Source: CAYFYS01 sp965202905
GTDB lineage: Bacteria; Pseudomonadota; Alphaproteobacteria; MPNO01
Direction: 5' to 3'
Length of the DNA: 64,000 nucleotides
Assembly (NCBI GenBank): GCA_965202905.1
Contig: OZ241868.1
Location: forward strand, 2,914,001-2,978,000
Shown here: positions 1 through 8,095 of the stretch, piece by piece
How positions within the stretch are numbered: position 1 is the stretch's first letter
Layout: every line of letters starts with the position of its first letter
Made by a program: the position numbers and the translations under genes
The notes under the pieces: model-generated
What the model was told of the DNA's origin: nothing
Database searches by the model: none
Seen by the model: only the letters and a program-made list of their open reading frames with translations

Positions 1-377
1 CCGGTTGCGCGGCGTGCGCCGGACCTTCACAAACCCCTTGCGGAGGCGGCGCCCGACGCCGGGTTCGCACGACAGGCTGCGCGGCGACAAAGTCTCACGG
101 CCGGAGATCGTAAATCGGATATCACAGGTGATCCGACCGCCGGAACGTTCCAAACGATGCCGGCGCCGGGCATTCTGGCTGCGCACTCGCTTCCCATGGA
201 AAATACCGGATGCCTCACAAGGCGCCCTCTGGCGCGGGCTATACATCGTTCGGTTCGCGAACGTCAACCCGACGCACAGGCGTCTTGCAGAGCGGCTGAT
301 CATATGCCATTTACGGCCCGCTCCGTTGCGTCCCGCCCCGTCCCGCCTATGCGATATGGCCGCAACGGCATGGACAG

Positions 378-393
378 GGCCCCTGCGGGGGCC
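378..393 (+). terminator. Possible hairpin terminator
   Basis: GGCCCC and GGGGCC form a perfect 6-bp stem around a TGCG loop, followed by TTCGCTATTTGT. The weak T-tract makes this only a possible intrinsic terminator, for whatever transcript enters from the left edge. Confidence 0.3.
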
Positions 394-395
394 TT

Positions 396-432
396 CGCTA
401 TTTGTGCTATCGCTATTTGTTCTATTTGTGCT
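396..432 (+). repeat. Short repeats of GCTATTTGT-like words
   Basis: Three near-copies of a 9-base word ((G)CTATTTGTG/T) lie in 37 bases, immediately before the truncated NYN-like start codon at 450. They are clearly less GC-rich than their surroundings. They could be a relic promoter region or simple slippage; nothing here decides between these. Confidence 0.4.
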
Positions 433-449
433 CTTCGAGGGTGGTGCGG

Positions 450-632
450 ATGGACCGGGTAGCGGTATTCGTCGACGCAGGATACCTTATCGACGGTATT
501 GACGGTCCGTGCATACCAGCTTCCAGAGCCCATGATTGCCCCGGAGATCGGCAAATCCGCCCGGCGGGACCGGCCGGCGGGGTCCCGGTCGCCTCGACGG
601 CCGCACGCGGCCTCGGGTGCGCCGGTGGCTGA
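450..632 (+). pseudogene. 5' fragment of a NYN-domain (LabA/DUF88-like) gene
   Basis: An ATG at 450 begins MDRVAVFVDAGYL, the typical start of NYN/DUF88 putative ribonucleases, where the first Asp of the V-D-A-G-Y strand is a metal-binding residue. After about 15-20 residues the resemblance ends and the frame runs in arginine/proline-rich noise to a stop at 632. A full family member has about 180-250 residues, so this is at best a truncated 5' end. The match is short, so confidence is modest. Confidence 0.35.
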
Positions 633-1740
633 GCGCCGCATCGCGATCTTTCTTCCATCGCTGAGCGGCGGTGGGGCCGAGCGCGCGATGGTCAACCTCG
701 CCGGCGCGTTCGTCGCGCGCGGCCGGCCGGTCGACATGGTGCTCGTCGAGGCGTCCGGGCCTTACATGAAGGGCCTTGCGGCGGAGGTTCGCGTCGTCGA
801 CCTCCGCGCCCGCCGGATGCTCCGTGCGGTTCCTGCCTTGGCCGGGTATCTGCGGCGCGAGCGGCCGGTCGCGCTGCTCTCGGCCCTGACCTACGCCAAT
901 CTCGGGGCCATCTGGGCCAGACGGCTGTCGCGCACCGCACCGCGCCTGGTGATCAGCGAGCAGAACTTCCTGTCCGTCGCCGCCCGCAACGCCGCGACCT
1001 CGCGCAAGCGCACGACGCCGCATCTGGCGCGTCTGTTTTACCGCTGGGCCGACGCTGTGGCGGTCATCTCACGCGGTGTCGGCGAGGACCTGGCCGCGGT
1101 CACCGGCCTGCCGACCGAGCGCATGAGCCTGATCTACAACCCCGTGGTGACCCCCGATCTGGATGCGCGCGCCGCGGCCCCGGTATCCCACCCCTGGTTC
1201 GACGACGGCGGACCGCCGGTCGTCCTCGCGGTCGGCCGGCTGGCGCCGCAAAAAGACTATCCCACCATGTTGCGGGCCTTCCGCGCCGTGCGGTCGGCGC
1301 GCCCGGCCCGGCTGATGATCCTGGGCGAGGGGCCCGACCGCGACGCCCTCGCCGGCATGGTCGGAGATTTCGGCCTCGCAGGCGAGGTGGCGATGCCGGG
1401 CTTCGTCGAAAACCCGATGTCGTATATGAGCCGGGCCGCCGTTTTCGTGCTGTCATCGCGCTGGGAGGGATTCGGCAACGTCCTCGCCGAGGCCCTGGCC
1501 GCGGGCTGCCCGGTGGTCTCCACGGATTGTCCGAGCGGGCCCTCGGAAATCCTCGACGACGGCCGGTTTGGCGCGCTGGTCGCGGTCGGAGACGACGCAG
1601 CGCTGGCCGCCGCCATCGTTGCGACCCTCCACGCGCCGCCGGACCGCGCGGTGCTCAAAAAACGCGCCGCGGCGTTCTCGGTCGAGCCGATCGCCGCGCA
1701 GTATCTCGATCTTCTGTTGCAGCGCGCTCACCCCGGCTGA
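532..1740 (+). CDS. GT4-family glycosyltransferase
   Basis: A GT-B glycosyltransferase that probably transfers a sugar from a nucleotide donor to a growing surface polysaccharide at the inner membrane. The N-terminal lobe carries the GT4 hallmark IFLPSLSGGGAERAMVNLA, which binds the acceptor side. The C-terminal lobe has VLAVGRLAPQKDYPTML and the donor-binding stretch SSRWEGFGNVLAEALAAGCPVVSTD, with the E-x7-E arrangement of retaining GT4 enzymes. I used the ATG at 532; a GTG at 625 just before the first beta strand is an equally plausible start and would give the more usual length. It stands alone on the plus strand, convergent with the decayed methyltransferase fragment whose stop overlaps its last 13 bases. 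Acceptor and sugar cannot be told. Confidence 0.88.
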   Translation: MIAPEIGKSARRDRPAGSRSPRRPHAASGAPVAERRIAIFLPSLSGGGAERAMVNLAGAFVARGRPVDMVLVEASGPYMKGLAAEVRVVDLRARRMLRAVPALAGYLRRERPVALLSALTYANLGAIWARRLSRTAPRLVISEQNFLSVAARNAATSRKRTTPHLARLFYRWADAVAVISRGVGEDLAAVTGLPTERMSLIYNPVVTPDLDARAAAPVSHPWFDDGGPPVVLAVGRLAPQKDYPTMLRAFRAVRSARPARLMILGEGPDRDALAGMVGDFGLAGEVAMPGFVENPMSYMSRAAVFVLSSRWEGFGNVLAEALAAGCPVVSTDCPSGPSEILDDGRFGALVAVGDDAALAAAIVATLHAPPDRAVLKKRAAAFSVEPIAAQYLDLLLQRAHPG

Positions 1741-2094
1741 GCCAGGACGACCCGGCCGGTCTTGATTCCCGGATCCTCCGGCCGCCGGGCGGCCGCCTCG
1801 ATCTCGCGCTGGCCCGCTTCGATCGGCGCGACATCGAGAAGGCGGAACCCGGCTTCCCGGAAGAGCGCGAGGTCGTCGGCGCGCCGCAGGCGGTTCCGGT
1901 AGTGGTTGCGCGGGTTGGTCGAGGCGGCGCCGTCGACCGTTCCGTCTTCCAGCCCGGTCGCGCGGAAGGCTCCCGGTGAGCTTCCGCTGAGCCCGGTAGT
2001 GGATGTCCTCGCCGCAGGGCGCCGCAGCGGACGGGTTGCACAGCGCGGCCTCGATCCACCAATTCAAGACGATGCCCACCGTGTTCGACCGCAC
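1728..2094 (-). pseudogene. Remnant of a SAM-dependent methyltransferase (C-terminal part)
   Basis: On the minus strand one frame reads VGIVLNWWIEAALCNPSAAA and then, after a frameshift near 1975-1985, another reads NHYRNRLRRADDLALFREAGFRLLDVAP down to a TGA at 1728-1730. The second part has the layout of the C-terminus of class I methyltransferases found in polysaccharide clusters, an NRLR-x-D-LALF-AGF motif. The upstream two thirds, including the SAM-binding glycine motif, are missing. It lies just downstream of the GT4 gene that ends at 2150 and is probably the broken last gene of that leftward operon. The family assignment rests on a short pattern. Confidence 0.45.
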
Positions 2095-2149
2095 TGCGGC
2101 GCGCGATTGCGGCGCGCGATCGCCCGGCCGTCGCCCAACCCGTGTAAAG

Positions 2150-3367
2150 TCATGCGGCCTCCACCGGCTTGCCGGCCTTCGCCAGGGCGATCTCCTTCCA
2201 GCGCGCGAGGTGGCGCGCCATCGCGCGGTCGACGTCGAAGGTCCTGGCGACCTCTTTCCGGGCTTCGATCCCGATGCGTTCGGCCAGCGCGGGCGCCTCG
2301 AAGAGGCCGACGATCCGCTCGATCACCGGATCCAGGTCGTCCGGGGAAATCACGACGCCGGTCCGGCCGTCGTCGATCAACTCCTCGATCCCCTTGCTGT
2401 CCGCGGCGACGCACACGCAGCCGCATGCCATGGCCTCCTTGATCACGTTGGGCAGCCTCTCGGACCTGTTCTGCGACAGCGTCATGCACAGCTCGGCCTT
2501 GGCAAGCTGATCGTAGACGCTCTCGTGGCTGACATGCCCCAGGAACGTGACCGCATCGCCCACGCCGAGCGACCGGGCGAGCGTTTCGAGCGGCCGCCGC
2601 TCCGGTCCGTCGCCCATGACGACCAGCGTCGCATCCGGCAGCCGCTCGCGCACGCCCCGGAAGACGCGCAGCACCCGGTCGGTCAGCTTCCCGGGGACCA
2701 GACGGCCGGCGCAGGCGATCCGGCGCCTGACCTTGCCCGCGTCCTGCGGTGTCCGCCGCGGGTCGAGCCCGCGATAGGACACCTCGACCAGCCCGTCAGG
2801 CACGCCCAGCGCGTGGATGTCGTCCAGATTGGCGTGCGCATGCGTCCAGACCGCGTCGGCCTGCGGCGCCAGCAGCCGCGTGCCCTCGTAGCGGGCTTCC
2901 AAATCGTAGGCGCCGAGGAACACCGACAGGACGGTCTCCGGCAGATAGCGGCGCACCAGCTCGCCGATCAGGACCGGATAATGCCCCCAGAAGAGGTGGA
3001 CCACGTCCGGGCGGACGGCCGCGATCTCGGCGAACATGTCGAGCGTCCGGGGCGCGAGCATCATGCCTTTGACCAGATGAACCGGATGCGGGCGGCCAGC
3101 GCGGGCCACGAAGCGCAGCAGCGTCCAGAGCAGCGCCGGCCGGCGCAGACCGACGGCCAATCCGTGCAGCGCCCTCCACAAGGAGCCGTGGCTGACCGGC
3201 AGCTCCGAGATGCCGCGCTCGGCCGCCAGATCCGCGAAATCACGGCGGTGCCGGCGAAAGGCATGGACCGAGACCCGGGCTCCGGCGCGCTCGAGAGCCT
3301 TGATGTCGTTCGACGCGAAGGTCTCGGGCAGCGTCGGAAACTGCATCAATATGTAGGAGACCCGCAT
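2150..3367 (-). CDS. GT4-family glycosyltransferase (WcaL-like)
   Basis: A glycosyltransferase of the GT4 group resembling the colanic-acid enzyme WcaL, expected to add one sugar to a lipid-linked surface polysaccharide intermediate. It starts MRVSYILMQFPTLPETFASNDI, the typical 'P-T-L-S/P-E-T-F' N-terminal strand of the WcaL branch. Its donor-binding half includes ACAGRLVPGKLTDRVLRVF, FLGHVSHESVYDQLAKAELC and SERLPNVIKEAMACGCVCVA, where the E-x7-E pattern ends in the conserved acidic/Ala loop. At 405 residues it is full length. The ATG lies inside the end of the FkbM-like fragment (22-base overlap), indicating translational coupling in the leftward operon running from kdsB to here. Donor and acceptor are unknown. 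Confidence 0.88.
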   Translation of the reverse strand: MRVSYILMQFPTLPETFASNDIKALERAGARVSVHAFRRHRRDFADLAAERGISELPVSHGSLWRALHGLAVGLRRPALLWTLLRFVARAGRPHPVHLVKGMMLAPRTLDMFAEIAAVRPDVVHLFWGHYPVLIGELVRRYLPETVLSVFLGAYDLEARYEGTRLLAPQADAVWTHAHANLDDIHALGVPDGLVEVSYRGLDPRRTPQDAGKVRRRIACAGRLVPGKLTDRVLRVFRGVRERLPDATLVVMGDGPERRPLETLARSLGVGDAVTFLGHVSHESVYDQLAKAELCMTLSQNRSERLPNVIKEAMACGCVCVAADSKGIEELIDDGRTGVVISPDDLDPVIERIVGLFEAPALAERIGIEARKEVARTFDVDRAMARHLARWKEIALAKAGKPVEAA

Positions 3368-3813
3368 GCCCCTTCGCCCCCCGCCTGACGGCGGAAGATG
3401 TAATTGAATTCATTGGCGTAGGGGCCGTTCCGGTAGCGCCGCGCCTGCCGCCTTTCGACGAGGTCCAGCCCGCATTCGCCGAGTCTCGCGATCACCGCGC
3501 CGCAGGCCGGCTCGTTCGCGCTGTCCATCTCGATCAGCGCCGATTTCAGCCCGGTTCGGGCGACGATCTCGCCCTTGATCCCGTCGATGTCGATCTTCAC
3601 GTGGGTCGGCAGCGTCCGGGCGCGCCACACCGCGGTCTCGTTCGGGCAGAGAAACTTGAGTGCGCCACTACCCGGCAGCCCGGCGGCGACCACCGGGACG
3701 AGAGCCTTGGACGGCTCCGCCTGGGCGACCTCGCGGCTCCGGCGGCCGGCCAGCGCCAGAGCGCCCTTGATCGACCTGCCGAGCGCCGCGAGCGCCAACC
3801 GCTTCATCCCCAT
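3346..3813 (-). pseudogene. Shortened FkbM-family methyltransferase
   Basis: The reading frame is open for 155 residues, but the protein is about half the usual FkbM methyltransferase length. The recognisable part is the family core VKIDIDGIKGEIVARTGLKS followed by ALIEMDSANEP and a C-terminal NEFNYIFRR; the acidic residues of the K-I-D-x-D-G segment are intact. The SAM-binding N-terminal part is replaced by an arginine-rich leader of about 50 residues. It sits between the GT2-dehydrogenase fusion and the GT4 gene with short or negative spacing, so it may still be translated to couple its neighbours. Loss of activity is likely but not proven. A sugar O-methyltransferase is the expected ancestral function. 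Confidence 0.55.
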
Positions 3814-3868
3814 GCGATTCTCGCACCCTCCCAGGCCGGCGCCGGATGAACGCCTTCGCCCATGATCG

Positions 3869-5791
3869 TCAGCTTCGGGGGTCGATCATGACCTTGAGCA
3901 CATCCGGCTGCCGGCTCATTTCCCACGCCTTGTGATAGTCCGCCAGGGGCGCCGAATGGCGGGTGAAAGCCGCCAGGTCGAGCTCGGGCAACAGCCGGAT
4001 CGCCGCGGAAAAATCCTCTCCGGTGCTACCGACCGAGCCGATGACGGTCTTGTCGTAGGCGGCGATGTTCTCGAAGGAGAACCGGCGCTCGGCGTAGGGC
4101 AGGCCCAACAGCAGGATGTCCGCGCCCGCCGGGCTGTCGTGCAGCACCCGGTCGAGCGCCTCGGGATTGCCGGTCACCTCGACCACCGTCGGGAAATCGG
4201 CAAGCTCTTCGAGGGACTCCGAGACCTCGACCCCCGTGCCCGTGAAGAACTCCAGGCGTTCGGGCGACCGATCGAAGGCGCGGACCCGGTGGCCCTGCAG
4301 GTCGAGGATCCGCGCGCAGAGGTGGCCGAGCGGCCCGGCGCCGACGACCGCGCAGCGGCCTGGCGAGCCGCCGTTCGGCCGACCGCCGAACAACCGGCGC
4401 AGGCCCTTGAGATTGACCGCCAGCGGCTCGATCAGGGCCGCCTGGCGCATGTCGGTCCCGGGCGCGAGCTTCTGGACGAAGCGGGCCGGCGCGACCGCGT
4501 GCTCCGCATAGCCGCCGCTGCGGCCGAACACACCGATTTCGGTCCGGTCGGGGCAGCCGATGTGATTGCCGTGGGCGCACTCGGCGCAGACGCCGCAGCT
4601 CTGGATGCACTCCACGACGACCGCATCGCCTTCGCTGAGCTTGGAGACGTTCGTGCCGACCGCGGCGATGTGTCCGCTGAACTCGTGGCCCGGTGTGATC
4701 GGATAGCTCGCCATGCCGTTCCGGTAGTAGCCGAGCCGGCCGCTGTAGATCTCCAGGTCCGTAGCGCAAACCGCGACATGGGCAACCCGGATCAGCACCT
4801 CGCCGGGCCTGAGCTCGGGGACTTCGACCTCGTCCAGGCTCGCCTTGTTCGCGCCGTGGATGACGACCGCGCGGCTGGTGTCGTCGAAGTAGAATTTTTG
4901 GCGTTCGGCAGGCGATTTCATGGCGGCCCCGTCGAGCAATCCCCGGACGGTACCGTAGGTCTTGTTGGCGCGGAACTGGAGAATTTCCCTGGCGCGCGCA
5001 CCGACGCTCAGGCGCTGCGCGGCGGGATTGCCGCCCGGCCGCACGCTGCGCGCGAGGTCGGTCACCGCGCGGCCGAATTCCTTGAACGGCTCACTTGCGG
5101 CGCCCCAACCGCTCCGGACGCCGATCCAATGGGCGGCGACCGCCTCGCGGTAGTAGCGATGCCGGACCTGATGCCAAGTCTCCTCGTGGATGTGATAGAG
5201 CGCGGCCTCGGGCTCGTAGATGACGCGGTGGTCGCGCTCCATCCAGTGCTTGGCCCAGCCGATGTCCTCCAGCCCGGGCAGGCTCTCGTCGAACGGCTCC
5301 TGCTCCCACAGGTCCCGGCGGATGGCGGAGTTGGCGTTGTTGGCAAAGAATTGCGGCGGCCGCAGGACCTGCGGCGCTTCGCCGAACGTCCGGCGAAAGT
5401 CCTCGGCTTCGCTGAACTTCGAGGACCGTACGCCGAGCTGGCGGCCGTAGACCATCGCCGAGTCCGCATCGCGCAGGGGCTCGACCAGCCTGGCGAGCCA
5501 GTTCTCGTCGACCGGTACGGTGTGCGCCGAGACGATCGCGATGAACCGCCCCCGCGCCACCCTGATGCCGACATTGAGCGAGTAGCCGAAGGTGAAATCG
5601 TGATTGGAAATGCGGATCACCCGGTGACCGAGCGCGGCGGCAATCTCACGGCTGCCGTCGATCGAGCCCGAATCAACCAGGATCACCTCGAAATCGGTGT
5701 AGCGCTGCTGCCCGAACGCCTCGAACAGGGCCGGCAGGCGCCGGGCCTCGTTATAGGTCCGCACGACGATCGAGGTTTCGGGCGCGGTCAT
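3869..5791 (-). CDS. Fusion of GT2 glycosyltransferase and zinc-dependent dehydrogenase
   Basis: A 640-residue two-enzyme protein. Residues 1 to about 270 form a GT-A family 2 glycosyltransferase: TSIVVRTYNEARRLPALFEA, VILVDSGSIDGS, and a later LPGLEDIGWAKHWMERDHRV segment with the usual E-D-x-x-W base motif. From about residue 290 a medium-chain dehydrogenase begins: catalytic zinc Cys in AVCATDLEIYSG, GHEFSG, a structural-zinc Cys cluster (CGVCAEC and HIGC), the third zinc ligand in LIEPLAVN, and a Rossmann glycine motif VVGAGPLG. The ATG at 5791 lies one base after the upstream dehydrogenase stop. All key residues of both halves are visible, so this is not simply readthrough of a dead gene. 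The pairing suggests it oxidises or reduces a sugar or polyol precursor in the same pathway as the transfer step; substrates are unknown. Confidence 0.8.
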   Translation of the reverse strand: MTAPETSIVVRTYNEARRLPALFEAFGQQRYTDFEVILVDSGSIDGSREIAAALGHRVIRISNHDFTFGYSLNVGIRVARGRFIAIVSAHTVPVDENWLARLVEPLRDADSAMVYGRQLGVRSSKFSEAEDFRRTFGEAPQVLRPPQFFANNANSAIRRDLWEQEPFDESLPGLEDIGWAKHWMERDHRVIYEPEAALYHIHEETWHQVRHRYYREAVAAHWIGVRSGWGAASEPFKEFGRAVTDLARSVRPGGNPAAQRLSVGARAREILQFRANKTYGTVRGLLDGAAMKSPAERQKFYFDDTSRAVVIHGANKASLDEVEVPELRPGEVLIRVAHVAVCATDLEIYSGRLGYYRNGMASYPITPGHEFSGHIAAVGTNVSKLSEGDAVVVECIQSCGVCAECAHGNHIGCPDRTEIGVFGRSGGYAEHAVAPARFVQKLAPGTDMRQAALIEPLAVNLKGLRRLFGGRPNGGSPGRCAVVGAGPLGHLCARILDLQGHRVRAFDRSPERLEFFTGTGVEVSESLEELADFPTVVEVTGNPEALDRVLHDSPAGADILLLGLPYAERRFSFENIAAYDKTVIGSVGSTGEDFSAAIRLLPELDLAAFTRHSAPLADYHKAWEMSRQPDVLKVMIDPRS

Positions 5792-5792
5792 C

Positions 5793-6737
5793 TCAGCGCT
5801 CGCCCGCCTGCAAGCCTTCGAGGAGCATGCGCAGCGAGTTCTCGTGCACCCGCCGCCAGGCGATTGGGCTGCTGTTGCTGTTATGCGGCGCGAGCAGGCA
5901 ATTCTCAATGTCCTTCAAGGGGCTGTCTTCCGGCAGGGGCTCGTTCTCGAACACGTCCAGCGCCGCGCCGGCAATCTCGCCATCGCGCAGCGCCCGGACC
6001 AGGGCGGGCTCGTCGACGATCGGCCCCCGCGCCGTGTTGACCAGCACCGCCGTCGATCTCATGCGCGTCAACTGGGCATCGCCGATCAGGCGACGGGATC
6101 CCGGGTTCAACTCGCAATTGATGCTGACGTAATCGGCCTGTTCCAGGAGGGTCTCCAGCGCGACCTGCTCGAGGCCGGTCTCGGCAAGAAAAGCCCGGTC
6201 GATGTCGACGACGTCATTGCCCAGCAGCCGCGCCCCGAACGGCCGGGCGCGCCGGATCACGGCCTTGCCGACATTGCCGACGCCGATCACGCCGATGGTC
6301 GATTCGTTGAGCGCCCGGCCGGGACTCTTCCGCCACTCGCCGGCCTTCATGCGCCGGTCCATGAAGGGAAGCTGACGGGCGAAGCACAGGATGTAACCCA
6401 GAACCGTGTCGGCCACGGGATGGGTGAAGGCATCCGGGCTGCGGCGGACCCTGATGCCCCGCCGCGCGGCCGCCTCGGAGTCGATGGAGTCGATCCCCGT
6501 GCCCCATTTGCAGATGACGCGCAGCCGCGGGGCGGCGTCGAGCACCCGCTCGGTGAAGCGGTCGTCGCCGCAGATCACGCCGTCGATCTCCCCGACATAG
6601 CGCAGCAGGTCTTCCTCTTCGAGGCGTTCGGTCACTGCGGCCGCAATGACGTCCATCCCGTTCTCGCGGAAGAAGTCGGAGAACTCGTCGAGCGCCGGCA
6701 GCATGTAGGGCGCCGAGACAAGTACGCGCCAAGTCAT
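5793..6737 (-). CDS. D-2-hydroxyacid dehydrogenase (phosphoglycerate dehydrogenase-like)
   Basis: An NAD-dependent D-isomer 2-hydroxyacid dehydrogenase of 314 residues, a normal catalytic-domain length without the regulatory ACT domain of full SerA. The NAD-binding motif is GVIGVGNVGKAVIRRARPFG. Catalytic residues are visible as the Arg of NTARGPIVDEPALVRAL, the Glu of ALDVFENEPLP and the His of LAPHNSNSSP. It lies between the KdsB-like gene (21-base gap) and the GT2-dehydrogenase fusion (1-base gap), so it is probably a biosynthetic step for an unusual sugar or glycerate-derived residue rather than serine synthesis. The substrate is inferred from context only. Confidence 0.85.
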   Translation of the reverse strand: MTWRVLVSAPYMLPALDEFSDFFRENGMDVIAAAVTERLEEEDLLRYVGEIDGVICGDDRFTERVLDAAPRLRVICKWGTGIDSIDSEAAARRGIRVRRSPDAFTHPVADTVLGYILCFARQLPFMDRRMKAGEWRKSPGRALNESTIGVIGVGNVGKAVIRRARPFGARLLGNDVVDIDRAFLAETGLEQVALETLLEQADYVSINCELNPGSRRLIGDAQLTRMRSTAVLVNTARGPIVDEPALVRALRDGEIAGAALDVFENEPLPEDSPLKDIENCLLAPHNSNSSPIAWRRVHENSLRMLLEGLQAGER

Positions 6738-6758
6738 GGGCGTTGCCCCGGCCGGCGG

Positions 6759-7508
6759 TCAGTATGTCGAGACCAGCGCATCCCCATCCATCATCGCTTC
6801 GACGCGCTTCAGATCCTCGGGGGTGTCGACCGCGCGGGTCTCGTGGACGGTCTCGACCATCCTCACCTTCATGCCATGCTCGAGGAAACGCAGCATATCG
6901 ATCGATTCGAGGATCTCCAGCGGCGTCGGGTCCAGCCGCGCGTACCGCGTCAGGATCTCCCTGCGGAACGGAATGATGCAGACCTGCTTGAACACCGCGG
7001 CCCCCGTGTCCCAGCCATCGCCCAAGGTCGGGATCGGCTGTCGCGACATGTAGAGCGCGTTGCCGCGATCGTCCATCACCACCTTGATGGTGTTGGGATC
7101 GCGGAACTCGGCCTCGCCGTCGATCCGCTTGGCGAGATTGACGCAGCCCAGGCCGGGCTCGTCTCGAAAGGGCGCGACCGCGGCATCGATCATCTCCGGG
7201 ACGACCATCGGCTCGTCGCCCTGGACCAGCACGATGAGGTCGGCGTCGATCCGTTCGGCGGCCTCGGCGACCCGGTCGCTCGCCCGCTCGTGGGTGTCGG
7301 CGGTCATCGCCACCGGCGCGCCGAAGCCTTCGGCGACCTCGCGGATCTCTGCGTCGCAGGTGGCGATGTAGACCTCGCCGACCGCGCCGCTCATCGCGAC
7401 CCGCCGGTAGACATGCTCGATCATCGGGCGTCCGAGGATATTGGCGATCGGCTTGCCGGGGAAGCGGGAGGAGCCCATGCGGGCCGGAACCACGGCGACG
7501 GCCTTCAT
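6759..7508 (-). CDS. kdsB: 3-deoxy-manno-octulosonate cytidylyltransferase-like protein
   Basis: Member of the KdsB family, which couples CTP to an eight-carbon 3-deoxy acid (KDO) to make CMP-KDO in the cytosol. The nucleotide-binding N-terminus VVPARMGSSRFPGKPIANI is intact, as are ASDRVAEAAERI, the LVQGDEP motif that binds metal and CTP, and the C-terminal EILESIDMLRFLEHG. The length of 249 residues matches the family. It is the first gene of a leftward group with a dehydrogenase, a GT2-dehydrogenase fusion and a GT4 enzyme. Activation of KDO or of a related capsule acid (a KpsU-type role) is therefore equally likely, and a second housekeeping kdsB may exist elsewhere. Confidence 0.8.
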   Translation of the reverse strand: MKAVAVVPARMGSSRFPGKPIANILGRPMIEHVYRRVAMSGAVGEVYIATCDAEIREVAEGFGAPVAMTADTHERASDRVAEAAERIDADLIVLVQGDEPMVVPEMIDAAVAPFRDEPGLGCVNLAKRIDGEAEFRDPNTIKVVMDDRGNALYMSRQPIPTLGDGWDTGAAVFKQVCIIPFRREILTRYARLDPTPLEILESIDMLRFLEHGMKVRMVETVHETRAVDTPEDLKRVEAMMDGDALVSTY

Positions 7509-7586
7509 CGCTTCAGCCTCCCTTGCCGCGAAGACGCCGGGGCGGCGATTTCGGTGACGCGGGCCGGGCCCGCCGGACGGACGGAA

Positions 7587-7889
7587 TCAAGCGGCGCCGT
7601 ACTCCAGAGCGGCGGCATTCGGGTCCGGCTTGAACCGACCCGCCTGAGCGGGCGCGTCCTGACGCCAATCGCCGGCCCGCAGCCGGATCCCGCGATTGCC
7701 CATGTCGCAGGGCAGGATTTTGAGGTACACCATCTTCGTGCCGTCGGCGTCGATCCCGTAACGGGCGATGTCGAAGATTTCGACGTTGCGACCGCGGCCA
7801 TTGAGCAGCGCCGAACCCCGCGCGATGGCAGGCGGCAACCTGTTCATGCCGTATGCACTGGGATCGATGAACTGGACGTTGATGCCCAC
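7587..7889 (-). pseudogene. N-terminal fragment of a B12-binding (radical SAM-type) protein
   Basis: A 100-residue frame begins MGINVQFIDPSAYGMNRLPP and continues AIARGSALLNGRGRNVEIFD. This is the layout of the cobalamin-binding N-terminal domain of B12-dependent radical SAM proteins (a first strand ending in D/P-P, then LPPAIA-LA-LL-RG-VEIFD). The frame stops after about 100 residues, without the DxHxxG-type downstream motif or the CxxxCxxC radical SAM cluster. A 450-600 residue protein would be expected. It sits at the head of the polysaccharide operon, 78 bases before kdsB, and looks like a truncated former first gene. Confidence 0.5.
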
Positions 7890-8095
7890 GAATTCTTATA
7901 CCTCGAAGTCGGAGACGGACCGGTCAGTTCTCTGACAGGCGCGGGAAGCTGAGGATTTCGGCACTATAGTTGCGGCTGAAGAGCGCGTCAACGACACGTC
8001 CGATTGGACGCATCGGCGCAATCCGGGCACAATGGCGCATGTCCGGGCGGGCCGGCAATCACGCGCCGTCCGGAACCCATCAACTGGAGGGCCCG

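Larger units (their letters stand above)
1..449. other. Left-edge stretch without a supported gene
   Basis: I see no convincing coding sequence in the first 450 bases on either strand; the open frames here are arginine-rich and look like GC-driven noise. The stretch holds a GC hairpin (378-393) and a short AT-richer block of repeated GCTATTTGT words (396-432), both listed separately. Confidence 0.5.

Noticed and set aside
2003..3388. Long plus-strand open frames opposite real minus-strand genes (also at 3932-6040, 5844-7952, 28248-30491 and 45534-47708)
   Set aside because: They are rich in Arg, Asp, Gly and Pro without motif or ribosome-binding site, and arise from the high GC content of the real genes on the other strand.
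7931..7970. Promoter CTGACA ... TATAGT before the peroxiredoxin
   Set aside because: The spacing is about 27 bases, too long for a sigma-70 type promoter. TATAGT alone occurs too easily to count.
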